Notes under the pieces: generated by a model
The model's input: only the letters and a program-made list of their open reading frames with translations
What the model was told of the DNA's origin: nothing
The model's database searches: none
In this document: piece after piece, positions 1 through 7,900 of the stretch
How positions within the stretch are numbered: the stretch's first letter is position 1
Layout: each line of letters begins with the position of its first letter
Program-made: the position numbers and the translations under genes
NCBI RefSeq assembly: GCF_030232585.1
Contig: NZ_JASPJX010000004.1
Span: forward strand, 92,769-156,768
Direction: 5' to 3'
Source: Corynebacterium sp. MSK008
GTDB taxonomy: Bacteria; Actinomycetota; Actinomycetes; Mycobacteriales; Mycobacteriaceae
DNA: 64,000 nt

Positions 1-25
1 TAGAGACTACCCCAGCCCGCGGTTT

Positions 26-868
26 CTAAACCAGCCGGCGACGGGCAAACGCGAAGAATCCCGCACCCAGTGCGCTTGCCAGCACCAGCGCAAACAGCGC
101 GCGGGCCACGGTGTTGGACCCGGTCTCCGCCTCCAAGCCACGGGCAGGTGCGGCGTACGGGTTCGCAATTTGCTTATCGACGACAGCTTCGCCCGCCGCA
201 CGCGCCGCCTCAAGACCCTGGCGCCCGATCTCACCCGCGTTGGCCTGGATCATCGCCTCGGATTCCGCAGCCTCCTCCGGGGTGACATCCGCGTTGACGC
301 GGGTGATGTCGGCGACGAAGGTGTGCCCGTCCTTGTTCAGGAAGAACGTCTCGCCGTTCAGCGTGAGCACCGGCGGGAACTTCACCAGCCCGTGAGCGAC
401 GGGGTCACCGCTGGCCGGGTTGACGTCCTCGGCACCGAGCGGCTGCTCTGCCGCGTTTTCCGGGGACGGTGCTTCGACGGAAGCTTCGGCTGGGGCTTCG
501 GCGGGTGTCTCGGTAGCTTCCGGGTCGGTCGGCACCGGCTCGCCAGTCGGCTGGTCGGCGGGTTGGTCCCGGATCACGCCGGAACCGATCAGCCCGGCGA
601 CAGCGGCGTCCGCCACGGCGACCGCGCGCTCCTGCTGGCCGCTATCCAGCTGCGCGTACGGCTTCGCCGCCTCTTGGAGCGTGCGCACGTAGTGGGAGCC
701 TTCCTCGTTAAGGAAGTACTGCTCGCCGCGCACGTCGGCGGTTTCGGCCGGCAGATCCTGGGCGGCATCTTGGGCGCTCGCGACAGGTGCTGCGATCAGG
801 GCGGCGGCAGCGACTGCGGCCGCGGCGGTCGCGCGGGCGGGACGGTGGCTCACGGACGTGGGGGTCAT
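26..868 (-). CDS. Tail-anchored surface protein with FLNKDG units (paralog 1)
   Basis: 280-aa exported protein with an Ala-rich signal peptide ending near ASAQ (residues 1-33). It carries two copies of a short unit: YFLNEEG near residue 51 and FFLNKDG near 175. The second is followed by RVNADVTPEEAAESE and an EIGRQ helix. The C-terminus reads RGLEAETGSNTVARAL, then a hydrophobic segment and FARRRLV, which is the layout of a cell-wall sorting signal (motif, membrane span, positive tail) but without LPXTG. Close paralogs are 988-1941 and 9720-10586; the tail is almost identical to that of 988-1941. It lies downstream of the sortase at 2099-2815 on the same strand, so it is probably that enzyme's substrate (inference). 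Function is unknown; adhesion or envelope structure is possible. The start follows a GAGGAG-like site. Confidence 0.85.
   Translation of the reverse strand: MTPTSVSHRPARATAAAAVAAAALIAAPVASAQDAAQDLPAETADVRGEQYFLNEEGSHYVRTLQEAAKPYAQLDSGQQERAVAVADAAVAGLIGSGVIRDQPADQPTGEPVPTDPEATETPAEAPAEASVEAPSPENAAEQPLGAEDVNPASGDPVAHGLVKFPPVLTLNGETFFLNKDGHTFVADITRVNADVTPEEAAESEAMIQANAGEIGRQGLEAARAAGEAVVDKQIANPYAAPARGLEAETGSNTVARALFALVLASALGAGFFAFARRRLV
172..182. repeat. Dispersed 11-mer CGTCGAYARGC (first of 20 copies)
   Basis: Copies on the plus strand start at 7543, 10745, 23505, 33149, 39712, 41729, 43347, 48170, 49926 and 57056. Copies on the minus strand start at 172, 6578, 13061, 19022, 22372, 25538, 41826, 49420, 55019 and 61583. 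Variants: ATAAGC ending 10 times, ATAGGC 7, ACAAGC 2, ACAGGC 1. Eighteen copies are inside genes, read as LID, SI(G/S) or ST(S/G) depending on frame; 19022 and 33149 are intergenic. Several sit near gene 3' ends or interdomain linkers. Function unknown. Confidence 0.8.
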
Positions 869-930
869 GACAGTCTCCTCGGGGAAGTCTCAAGCGTTGG
901 TTGAGAGTTTACACGCTTCCGCCCCAGTTT
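869..930 (-). promoter_or_regulatory. Promoter and dyad operator upstream of the 26-868 gene
   Basis: On the minus strand a TGAAAA-like -35 and TAAACT -10 (about 16 bp apart) are followed by a perfect dyad TCTCAA-N7-TTGAGA at 888-906. That position would block transcription if bound. The octamer TTGAGACT at 886-893 (minus strand) recurs twice upstream of the next paralog, at 1963-1970 and 2016-2023. This suggests shared control; the regulator is unknown. Confidence 0.45.
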
Positions 931-987
931 TCACTACAGTCACATCTGTTTGTGCAAACCAGACCTCAAGCGCAGAAGGGACCCGGC

Positions 988-1941
988 CTAGACCAGGAAA
1001 CGACGGCCTGCCAGGAAGGCGGCGGTGCCCAGCACGGATGCGATCACCAGCGCAAAGAGGGTGCGCGCGACGGTGTTGGAGCCGGTCTCAGCCTCGACAC
1101 CGCGGTTAGCGGCCGCGGCGACCTGCTGCGCGGCGATCTCATCGGCGTGCTCAGCGCGGAGCTGATCGGACTTCGCCTTCTCCTCCGGGGTCGGCTGCTG
1201 GTCCACGCGGTCAGAGGAACCAACGAGGGTCTCGCCGTCCTGGTTGAGGAAGTAGGTCACGCCGGCGATGACAATCGGGACGCCGATCGCGGCGGCGGCG
1301 ATCGCTGCGATTGCACCCGGGGAAAGTTCAGCCTGCACCTCACCCTCCGGGGCGGCCGCTGCACCCTCGGTGAAGACGCAGTCCTTTTGCACCGACTCGA
1401 TAGTGCGCACCTTTGCATCTGCCGGCAGCTCGGCGACATCCGTCAGCGCCTTATCGCCGACATAGGCCTTGCCGTCCTTGGTCAGGTACCAGGTTTCCTC
1501 GCCGCACTTCGCCTCCGCGACGCGGCCGGCAGTGACCGCGCGGGTGTCGGTAACGCCGTTGACCGCGGCGTCGACGTTGGCAGCCTCATCGCCCTCGACG
1601 GTAATTTCCACATCGGCCGGCAGATCCTCGAGGGAGGCGGCCGGGGCCGGGTTGGCGTCCACGTTCACGCCGCCGTCGAAGGTAAAGGAGCCGTCCGCGT
1701 TGCGCACGAACGTCGGCGCCTCCGCGAGATCTGCCGGGGTAGCAGGCAGTTCGGACTTGACGTACTCCTCGCCGATGAGGCGGTAGTAGTTGCCCGCTTC
1801 GTCTGCGAATGCCTCGGGCAGGCCCTGCTCGACCCAGCCGGCGAGCTGGTCCTGATCGATGGCGTGTGCGGCGGGGGTGGCGGAGAACGCGATCGCGCCA
1901 GCCATGGTGGCAGCGGTCAGCGTGCGGATGGTGCGCTTCAT
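988..1941 (-). CDS. Tail-anchored surface protein with FLNKDG units (paralog 2)
   Basis: 317-aa exported protein with a signal peptide (residues 1-27, ending PAAHA). Units in order: YYRLIGEEYV near 50, FVRNADGSFTF near 75, WYLTKDG near 150 and YFLNQDG near 230. A hydrophobic stretch (AIAAIAAAAIGVPIVIAGV) precedes the last unit. After it come RVDQQPTPEEKAKSDQ, an EIAAQ helix, RGVEAETGSNTVARTL, a membrane span and AGRRFLV. The tail is nearly the same as in 26-868, and the RVD-PEEKA block matches 9720-10586. It lies between the sortase gene and paralog 1, all on the minus strand. A run of seven C on the coding strand lies between the ribosome-binding site (AGGAG) and ATG, so slippage there could change translation. 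Function is unknown. Confidence 0.87.
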   Translation of the reverse strand: MKRTIRTLTAATMAGAIAFSATPAAHAIDQDQLAGWVEQGLPEAFADEAGNYYRLIGEEYVKSELPATPADLAEAPTFVRNADGSFTFDGGVNVDANPAPAASLEDLPADVEITVEGDEAANVDAAVNGVTDTRAVTAGRVAEAKCGEETWYLTKDGKAYVGDKALTDVAELPADAKVRTIESVQKDCVFTEGAAAAPEGEVQAELSPGAIAAIAAAAIGVPIVIAGVTYFLNQDGETLVGSSDRVDQQPTPEEKAKSDQLRAEHADEIAAQQVAAAANRGVEAETGSNTVARTLFALVIASVLGTAAFLAGRRFLV

Positions 1942-2060
1942 TGGGGGGGCTCCTATCGAGAAAGTCTCAACCTCAAGTCGAAGGTTATGTCACAACAGTA
2001 AACACGTTTCACACGAGTCTCAACTAAAACTTCAGACTTTTTGGGCAATCCCTGAAAACG
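1942..2060 (-). promoter_or_regulatory. Upstream region of the 988-1941 gene with repeated TTGAGACT octamer
   Basis: Two minus-strand copies of TTGAGACT lie at 1963-1970 and 2016-2023, the same octamer as upstream of the 26-868 gene. AGTCT/AGACT halves at 2016-2020 and 2034-2038 form a looser dyad. No strong sigma-70-type promoter could be fixed by eye. This may be an internal promoter of the sortase module. Confidence 0.35.
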
Positions 2061-2098
2061 CGCAGGTCAACGCCCGCAAAAAGACGTAAATATCTTGA

Positions 2099-2815
2099 CT
2101 ACCGCGGCTCGAAGGCCATCTCGACCTCGTCGTCGGTCGCTGTTCCAGCCAGCTGCCAGCCCACCACGGCGTTGCGCACACTGTCTGCCAGCAGGTTTGC
2201 CGGCTGGATGCAGGAAATAGTCAGCAGCCGGCCGGGCATCGGCCCCATCCCCCAAATCTCCGCGTTGCTCGCCAGCGCGCCCTTGTCCGGGTCATGCAGG
2301 TCGGTCGCGGTGTATTTCAGCCAGTCGTCGCCCGAGGTTTCCGTGCGTACGAACAGCGTGTCGCCGGTGGCTACGGTGTGGCGTTCGGCTTTGCCGTCGT
2401 AAAGCTTGTTAAACACCGCGTCCACACCCGCGCCCGTATGCCCCGCCACGACCACAATGTCGCCGGCGTCCGTGCCCGGCAGCTCGTATGGGTAGCCCTC
2501 CCCCGTCAGCGCGCACGCCTTATCCATGCTCTTCGGGTCGATCTTGCCATCCACCACGCGGCAATCCGCCTGCTCAAAACCGGCGCGAAGGCCCAGCACC
2601 GGCACCACCATCTCCACCGGCCGCCCCTGCGCGATCGAGGCAGCAGCTTGTCGACGAGGCTCCGCCGACACCGACGTCTCTGGTGCTGCCACTGGGGGGT
2701 CCGAAGGTTCGTCGTGAAGCAGAGCCTTGAAACCCGCACGCACAAGAAGGAACAGAATCAGCAGTGCGGCAATGCGGCGGACGTGGTACTTCACGACGGT
2801 TATCATACGAGCCAT
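2099..2815 (-). CDS. Class-F-like sortase (TISC active site)
   Basis: 238-aa membrane-anchored transpeptidase with one N-terminal span (RIAALLILFLLVRAGF, residues ~9-25). The sortase fold residues are all present: His in AGHTG (~126), Cys in LLTISC (~202) and Arg in SVRNAVVGW (~214). The order and spacing best fit the actinobacterial class F group; there is no DPW lid or pilin-sortase C-terminal helix. The active-site string is TISC, where most sortases have T(L/I)(V/T)TC. The nearest paralog is 10707-11420. It precedes two surface proteins with atypical sorting tails (988-1941 and 26-868), its likely substrates. The chosen ATG overlaps the divergent rhodanese ATG (shared CATG); an alternative ATG lies 9 nt downstream. 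Confidence 0.85.
   Translation of the reverse strand: MARMITVVKYHVRRIAALLILFLLVRAGFKALLHDEPSDPPVAAPETSVSAEPRRQAAASIAQGRPVEMVVPVLGLRAGFEQADCRVVDGKIDPKSMDKACALTGEGYPYELPGTDAGDIVVVAGHTGAGVDAVFNKLYDGKAERHTVATGDTLFVRTETSGDDWLKYTATDLHDPDKGALASNAEIWGMGPMPGRLLTISCIQPANLLADSVRNAVVGWQLAGTATDDEVEMAFEPR
2801..2813 (+). promoter_or_regulatory. Probable leaderless promoter of the rhodanese gene
   Basis: TATCAT at 2801-2806 lies 7 nt before the ATG at 2814 and there is no Shine-Dalgarno sequence. This is the spacing expected of a leaderless transcript starting at or next to the A of ATG. The element lies inside the start region of the divergent sortase gene. Confidence 0.55.
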
Positions 2816-3110
2816 GAAGGAAGTCTCAGTAGATAAAGTCCCCGCAGGCGCGCAGCTCATCGACGTCCGCGAGCCCGGCGAATACGCCGCCGTCCGCGCC
2901 GACGGCGCCGTGAACATCCCCCTGTCCGAGTTCGTCGCACGCACCGACGAAATCGACCCAGAGCAGGACATTTACCTGATCTGCAAGTCCGGCGGGCGCA
3001 GCGCGCAGGCCGGCGAATACCTGGAGCAGGCCCGCGGCTGGGACAACGTCATCAACGTCGCCGGCGGCACCACCGCTTGGGTCGAGCAGGGGCTGCCCCA
3101 CCAGAATTAG
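2814..3110 (+). CDS. Single-domain rhodanese-like sulfurtransferase
   Basis: 98-aa cytoplasmic protein that is one rhodanese domain. LIDVREPGEY (~15-24) is followed by the active-site loop CKSGGRS (~57-63), where the Cys would carry persulfide sulfur, and by NVAGGTTAWVEQGLP at the end (CH2 box). The family moves sulfur between thiosulfate or protein persulfides and acceptors; the partner here is not evident. The ATG at 2814 is preferred over upstream starts because homologs begin just before VREPGEY and a -10-like TATCAT lies 7 nt upstream. It is divergent from the sortase with overlapping start codons and is followed at 43 nt by the MarR promoter. Confidence 0.9.
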   Translation: MKEVSVDKVPAGAQLIDVREPGEYAAVRADGAVNIPLSEFVARTDEIDPEQDIYLICKSGGRSAQAGEYLEQARGWDNVINVAGGTTAWVEQGLPHQN

Positions 3111-3130
3111 GCGGTCTTAGGCGTTCCCCA

Positions 3131-3158
3131 TTGTTGGTCGCGGAAACGTAGTTATGAT
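3131..3158 (+). promoter_or_regulatory. Promoter of the MarR-family gene
   Basis: TTGTTG (3131-3136), a 16-bp spacer, then TATGAT (3153-3158). The ATG at 3166 is 7 nt downstream, supporting a leaderless mRNA and deciding between three in-frame ATGs at 3154, 3157 and 3166. Confidence 0.65.
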
Positions 3159-3165
3159 GAGGGGC

Positions 3166-3603
3166 ATGTCCGCCCTCCCCGAACTGCCGTCCGCACTGGC
3201 CAAGTCCCCCCACTTCCAGGTCGAGCGCGTGCGCAGACACACCAAAGACGAGGTTGAGCGCACCCTGGCCAAACACACCTCCACCATGCGCGAGTACTGG
3301 ATCCTCACGTGCGTGGACGGGGAGCCGATGAGCCAGCGCCAGCTCTCCGAGCTACTCGCCATCGACGCCTCCGACATGGTCCGCCTCATCGACAACCTGG
3401 AAAACAACAACTGGGTCACCCGCGAACGCGACCCGAAGGACCGCCGCCGCCAGATCGTCGCCGCCACCAAGAAAGGCACCAAGGCGCTGGCGAAACTCGC
3501 CGCGGATGTGGCCGAGGCGGAGGACCGCGCACTCGAGGCGTCCTCCGATAAGCAGCTGAAGAGCCTGCGCAAGCTCTCCCAGGCCCTCGCGGCGGAGGAA
3601 TAA
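3166..3603 (+). CDS. MarR-family transcriptional regulator
   Basis: 145-aa DNA-binding protein. A winged helix-turn-helix core is visible: QRQLSELLAIDASDMVRLID (~48-67, recognition helix) followed by NNWVTRERDPKDRRRQIVAAT (~71-91), where the DPKDRR wing is diagnostic of MarR. Flanking helices form the dimer interface. MarR proteins usually repress neighbouring or divergent genes and release DNA on binding a phenolic or oxidant ligand; the target here is not evident. Two in-frame ATGs lie upstream (3154, 3157), but they fall inside or next to the TATGAT -10 box, so 3166 is preferred. Downstream is palindrome 3668-3734. Confidence 0.9.
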   Translation: MSALPELPSALAKSPHFQVERVRRHTKDEVERTLAKHTSTMREYWILTCVDGEPMSQRQLSELLAIDASDMVRLIDNLENNNWVTRERDPKDRRRQIVAATKKGTKALAKLAADVAEAEDRALEASSDKQLKSLRKLSQALAAEE

Positions 3604-3667
3604 GGCGCGGGCAGGGTTTCCGCTTCCGTGGTGACTGTTTTCCGCGCCTCGCCGCTCCTTTTCCGCG

Positions 3668-3734
3668 GATCCAGCTAGTAGGACCCAGCTATCTCGCTCT
3701 GAGAGGCGATTAGCTGGGTCCTACTAGCTGGATC
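3668..3734. repeat. Perfect 24-bp palindrome, 14-bp-period word CCAGCTA (element E1)
   Basis: Arms at 3668-3691 and 3711-3734 are perfect inverted repeats with a 19-nt loop. Each arm contains CCAGCTA twice, 14 bp apart (3671 and 3685; inverted at 3711 and 3725). It lies between the convergent ends of the MarR gene and the nuclease-like gene 3797-4735. It may also act as a bidirectional terminator, although it has no U-tract. The 17 bp at 3661-3677 recur at 4811-4827 on the other side of the nuclease-like gene. Confidence 0.85.
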
Positions 3735-3796
3735 TAGCTTTGGCCGGGCGGGCGCGGGGTGAATTCGGCGGGTTCGGCGGGTTGGGCGGTCACGCG

Positions 3797-4735
3797 CTAC
3801 GGGCGGTACGGGGTCGCCGGCACCGAAACCGCGCCGCGCATGTCCGCCCTCGCCTTGGCTGCGTAGAGCCGGCGGATGCAGCCGGCCTCGTCGAAAATGA
3901 TCTCGACGGGAAACAGGTGCAGCACCTCGTAGCCCTGCTCTTTTAGCCAGTTTTCCCGCCGGGTCATCTTCATGACCTCCTCGTGCGGCATGTCCTCGAA
4001 CTTCATGTACCCGTCGATCTCGATGATGAGGGTGCCCCACAGCAGGTCAACCCGGAAACGCCTGCCCACCCACATCTGCTCTTGCGGCTGAATCCCCAGC
4101 TCGATGAGGACGATGCGGAACAGCGACTCGTACGGAGATTCCGACTTTGTCGAGCTCAGCTCGAGCGCCCGGCGCGCCAGGCCCACCCCTTTCTTCCCCG
4201 CCAACCGGTCGATGGTGGCCGCCAGTTCGAGCTGAATCGTCTCCTGCCCAAACGGGGTCTGTGCGCGATACAGGCTGTCCATCGCCACAACCGCGTCGCG
4301 TACTCCGTGGAACCGGGCGATGTCGATGGCGGTGCGAGGGGCCGTCGTTAGGCGAAGGCTCCCACCGCCACCCGCGGGGTCGAACGCATCGTGCTCGAGG
4401 ATGTCCATGTCCGGAACGGGGATGTTGCGGTAGATCACCCCGTCGGGCCATTGGCTTTTCGACGGCGGCCGGCCCCCTCGCTGCGCCAGCTCCACAAGCT
4501 CCGGGTTCTTGATCAGCACCCCGAGTCCGAGCGCCCGCGCCGCGGACCGGCCGATCAGCACCGCCTTGTGCGCGCTCACCCCGACTGCGTAGCAGCGCAG
4601 GAATTCCTGCTCGTAGCGCTTCAGCTCTGCCCACTTCGCGGCAGGAACAAACTTCGTCGCTGAGAGCTGCACGCACTCTTGGCGCTCCACGTCCCCGCGT
4701 GCCACGAGCAGCGCGGCAAGTTTTGCCTGATCCAT
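3797..4735 (-). CDS. AbiEi/Vsr-like (DUF559-type) endonuclease-domain protein, copy 1
   Basis: 312-aa protein. The N-terminal half looks like the AbiEi-type nucleic-acid-binding region, with a conserved block LTTAPRTAIDIARFHGV (~145-161). The C-terminal half matches the very-short-patch-repair/DUF559 nuclease fold: SPYESLFRIVL (~212-222), then RFRVDLLWGTLIIEIDGYMKF (~242-262), where E, D and the ExD pair would form a PD-(D/E)XK-like site, then NWLKEQGYEVL. A full-length paralog with the same layout is 50636-51577. Such proteins are common as multi-copy solitary genes in Actinobacteria; nuclease activity is unproven. The unit is bracketed by palindrome 3668-3734 and by a 17-bp direct repeat (3661 and 4811), which suggests a mobile or selfish unit (inference). 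A GGGGGG site precedes the chosen ATG. Confidence 0.8.
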   Translation of the reverse strand: MDQAKLAALLVARGDVERQECVQLSATKFVPAAKWAELKRYEQEFLRCYAVGVSAHKAVLIGRSAARALGLGVLIKNPELVELAQRGGRPPSKSQWPDGVIYRNIPVPDMDILEHDAFDPAGGGGSLRLTTAPRTAIDIARFHGVRDAVVAMDSLYRAQTPFGQETIQLELAATIDRLAGKKGVGLARRALELSSTKSESPYESLFRIVLIELGIQPQEQMWVGRRFRVDLLWGTLIIEIDGYMKFEDMPHEEVMKMTRRENWLKEQGYEVLHLFPVEIIFDEAGCIRRLYAAKARADMRGAVSVPATPYRP

Positions 4736-4810
4736 TAGTCCCCCCGTTTTTCTTTTGCCTCCCCCGAGACTGGTGTTGACAGTAGCAGCATGCGCGAAAC
4801 CTCGCAGCGC

Positions 4811-4879
4811 TTCCGCGGATCCAGCTACGCCAACAACGTGGGCGACCGCAAATAGTTGGCGTTTCCCACGATTTGCGGA
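4811..4879. repeat. 17-bp direct-repeat copy plus crossed complementary segments
   Basis: The first 17 bases repeat 3661-3677 exactly. They are followed by three complementary pairs in crossed order: GCCAAC (4829) with GTTGGC (4855), CGTGGG (4837) with CCCACG (4865), and CGCAAAT (4847) with ATTTGCG (4871). The order A-B-C-A'-B'-C' cannot form one simple hairpin. The segment lies between the divergent nuclease-like and Pls genes and overlaps the probable Pls promoter region. Confidence 0.6.
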
Positions 4880-4907
4880 TTTTCGGCGCGCCATTAGCCT
4901 TATCCGC

Positions 4908-7900
4908 ATGTCTCAGGCCGACAATCCCCTCCTCCGCAGCCACCTCGCCCCGCCCGAACGCACACTTATCGACGTCCTCACGGCCACCGCCGCCGAGCAC
5001 CCCGATGCCGCCGCGATCGACGACGGCGGCGCGAACTCCGCCGACGACGGCGTGCTCACCTACGCCGAACTGGTGGAGGAGATCGAGCGTCGTGCTGCCG
5101 AGATGCGCAGGATGGGCGTGCGTGATGGGGGTCGCGTGGGGGTGCGGATGACGTCGGGAAGCAGGGAGCTCTACCTTGCAATCCTGTCCACGATGCGCGC
5201 GGGCTGCGCGTACGTGCCGGTGGATGCGGACGACCCGGACGAGCGCGCGGAGACCGTCTTCGGCGAGGCGGACGTGGACGCGATCTGGACCGACGACGGC
5301 CTGCGGGTGCTCAAGCCTGTGCAAGACTCGGACGAGTTGGGTGAGGTCACCCCGGACCACGACTGCTGGATCATCTTCACCTCCGGCTCCACCGGCAAGC
5401 CGAAGGGCGTGGCGGTGACGCACCGCTCCGCGGCCGCGTTCGTGGACGCGGAGGCGCGCCTGTTTTGCCAGGACAATCCGCTCGGCCCGGACGACCGTGT
5501 GCTGGCCGGCCTGTCTGTGGCGTTCGACGCGTCGTGCGAGGAGATGTGGCTAGCCTGGGGCCACGGCGCGTGTTTGGTGCCGGCGCCGCGCGCGCTGGTG
5601 CGCTCCGGCCAGGACTTGGGCCCGTGGCTGATCCGCCGCGACATCACCGTCGTGTCCACGGTGCCGACCCTGGCTGGCCTGTGGCCGAAGGAGGCGCTGG
5701 ACAACATCCGCCTGCTCATCGTGGGCGGCGAGGCTTGCTCGCAGGAGCTGACCGACCGTCTGGCGGAGGGCCGCGAGATGTGGAATACCTACGGCCCCAC
5801 CGAGGCGACCGTCGTGGCCAGCGCGAAGCAGCTGTTCCCGGGCGAGGCGGTGACCATCGGCTGGCCGCTGGACGGCTGGGATTTGGCTGTGGCCGACGAC
5901 GGAGAGCTGATCATCGGCGGCGTCGGCCTGGCCCGCTACCTGGACCCGGAGAAGGACGCGGAGAAGTACGCACCGATGGGCGACTGGGAGCGCGCCTACC
6001 GCACCGGCGACCACGTCAAGCTCACGGACAACGGGCTGGCGTTCATCGGCCGCGCCGACGACCAGGTCAAGATCGGCGGCCGCCGCATTGAGCTGGGCGA
6101 GGTGGAGGCCAACGTCGCGGCGCTCGAGGGCGTGTACAACTCGGCCGTCGCGGTACAGACCCTGCCGTCGGGCGACAAGGTGCTGGTGGGCTACGTCTCC
6201 CCCAACGAAGGCACTGAGCTGGACGTGCCGCAGATGCGCGAACGCCTCGCCGAGGTCATGCCGGCGGCGCTGGTGCCGCGCCTGCACATCATGGACGAGC
6301 TGCCCATCCGCACCTCCGGCAAGGTGGACAAGAAGGCCCTGCCGTGGCCGCTGCCCGCCAGCGTCGACGCGGTCGGACTGACCGAGACGGAGACGTGGGT
6401 GGCCGAGCAGTGGGTCGAGGTCCTCGGCCTGGACGTGCCGGGCCGCGACGCGGACTTCTTCGAGCTCGGCGGCTCGTCGCTCGCGGCCGCCGCACTGATC
6501 ACGCGCCTGCGCGAGCGTGTGCCCACCATCGCGGTGCGCGATCTCTACGACCACCCCAGGCTGGAAACGCTTGCCTCGCTTATCGACGAGCTCACGCTCT
6601 CCAACCGCACCGCCAAGCGCGAACGCGAAGTAGAGCCCGTCGGCGCCGGCACCCGCGTGGCGCAGACCTTGGCGATGATCCCGGTGATGACCCTGAAGGC
6701 CGCCACGGCGGTGACCTGGGTGGCGATTGCGGCGAACCTGCTGGGCCTGACCGAGCTGAGCTGGTCCTGGCTGGCCGCCGCGTTCGTGGTGCTGTGCACC
6801 CCGTTCGGTCGCATCCCCATCGGCGCGCTGGGCGCCCGCGCAATCCGCGGCCGCGTGAAGCCCGGCGTGTACACACGAGGAGGAGCGCAGCACGTGCGGC
6901 TGTGGGCGGCGGAACGGTGGCTGGCGGCCTCCGGCGCGCTGAACATCTCCAGCGCCAACGCCGCGAAGATCACCGCGCGCATGTTGGGCTCGACAATCGG
7001 CAAGGGCGTGGACATGCACGCCTTCGCCCCGGTCACTGGCCTGCTTTCCATCGGCGAGGGCTCCGCCATCGAACCGGAGGTGGACCTGTCGGGCGTGTGG
7101 CTCGACGGCGACGAGCTGCACGTCGGCGAGGTGACGATCGGCGCGGAGGCCCGCGTCGGCGCGCGCTCCACGCTCATGCCCGGCACCGAGATCCGCGACG
7201 GCGCGCACGTGGAGGCCGGCTCCACCGTCACCGGCCGCAAGCCCGTGAAGAAGGGCTCGCGCTGGGCGGGTTCGCCCGCCCGCAAGGTGGGCCGTTCCAA
7301 GCACCGCTTCCCCAACGAGCGCCCGCCGCGCCGCCCGCTGTGGGCGCTGGGGTACGGCCTGACCTCGCTGTTCCTCGCGCTGCTGCCGGCCGCTGCCGGT
7401 GTCGCCGGCGCGGTCGCGACGGTGGGTCTGGCGCGCCTGGCGCATACCTCGTCGGTGTGGGGCCTGCTCGTGTTCGCCCCGGTCGGCGGGCTGGTCTACA
7501 TCGGTTGCGGTTTGCTGTTGACGTGGCTGGCCGTGAGGGTGGCGTCGATAGGCGTGAAGCCCGGCGTGTTCCCGGTGCGCAGCGTGCATGGCTGGGCGCT
7601 GTGGACCGTGACCAGGCTTATGGACGACGCCCGCACCCGCTACTTCCCCATCTACGCAGGCCTGGCCACCCCGGTGTGGCTGCGCTCGCTGGGCGCGCAG
7701 ATCGGCGAGCGCGCCGAGGTGTCCACCGCCGTGATGGTGCCGAAGCTCACCGAGGTGCGCGACGGGGCATTCCTTGCCGACGACACGATGGTCGGCACCT
7801 ACGAACTCGGCGACGGCTGGATCCGCACCGACCACACCGTGGTGGGCAAACGCTCCTTTGTGGGCAACTCCGGCATGGTCGCGCCCGGCCGCAAGCTGGC

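Noticed and set aside
901..2001. 366-codon plus-strand open frame
   Set aside because: Antisense to the surface gene 988-1941, which has a signal peptide, sorting tail and ribosome site.
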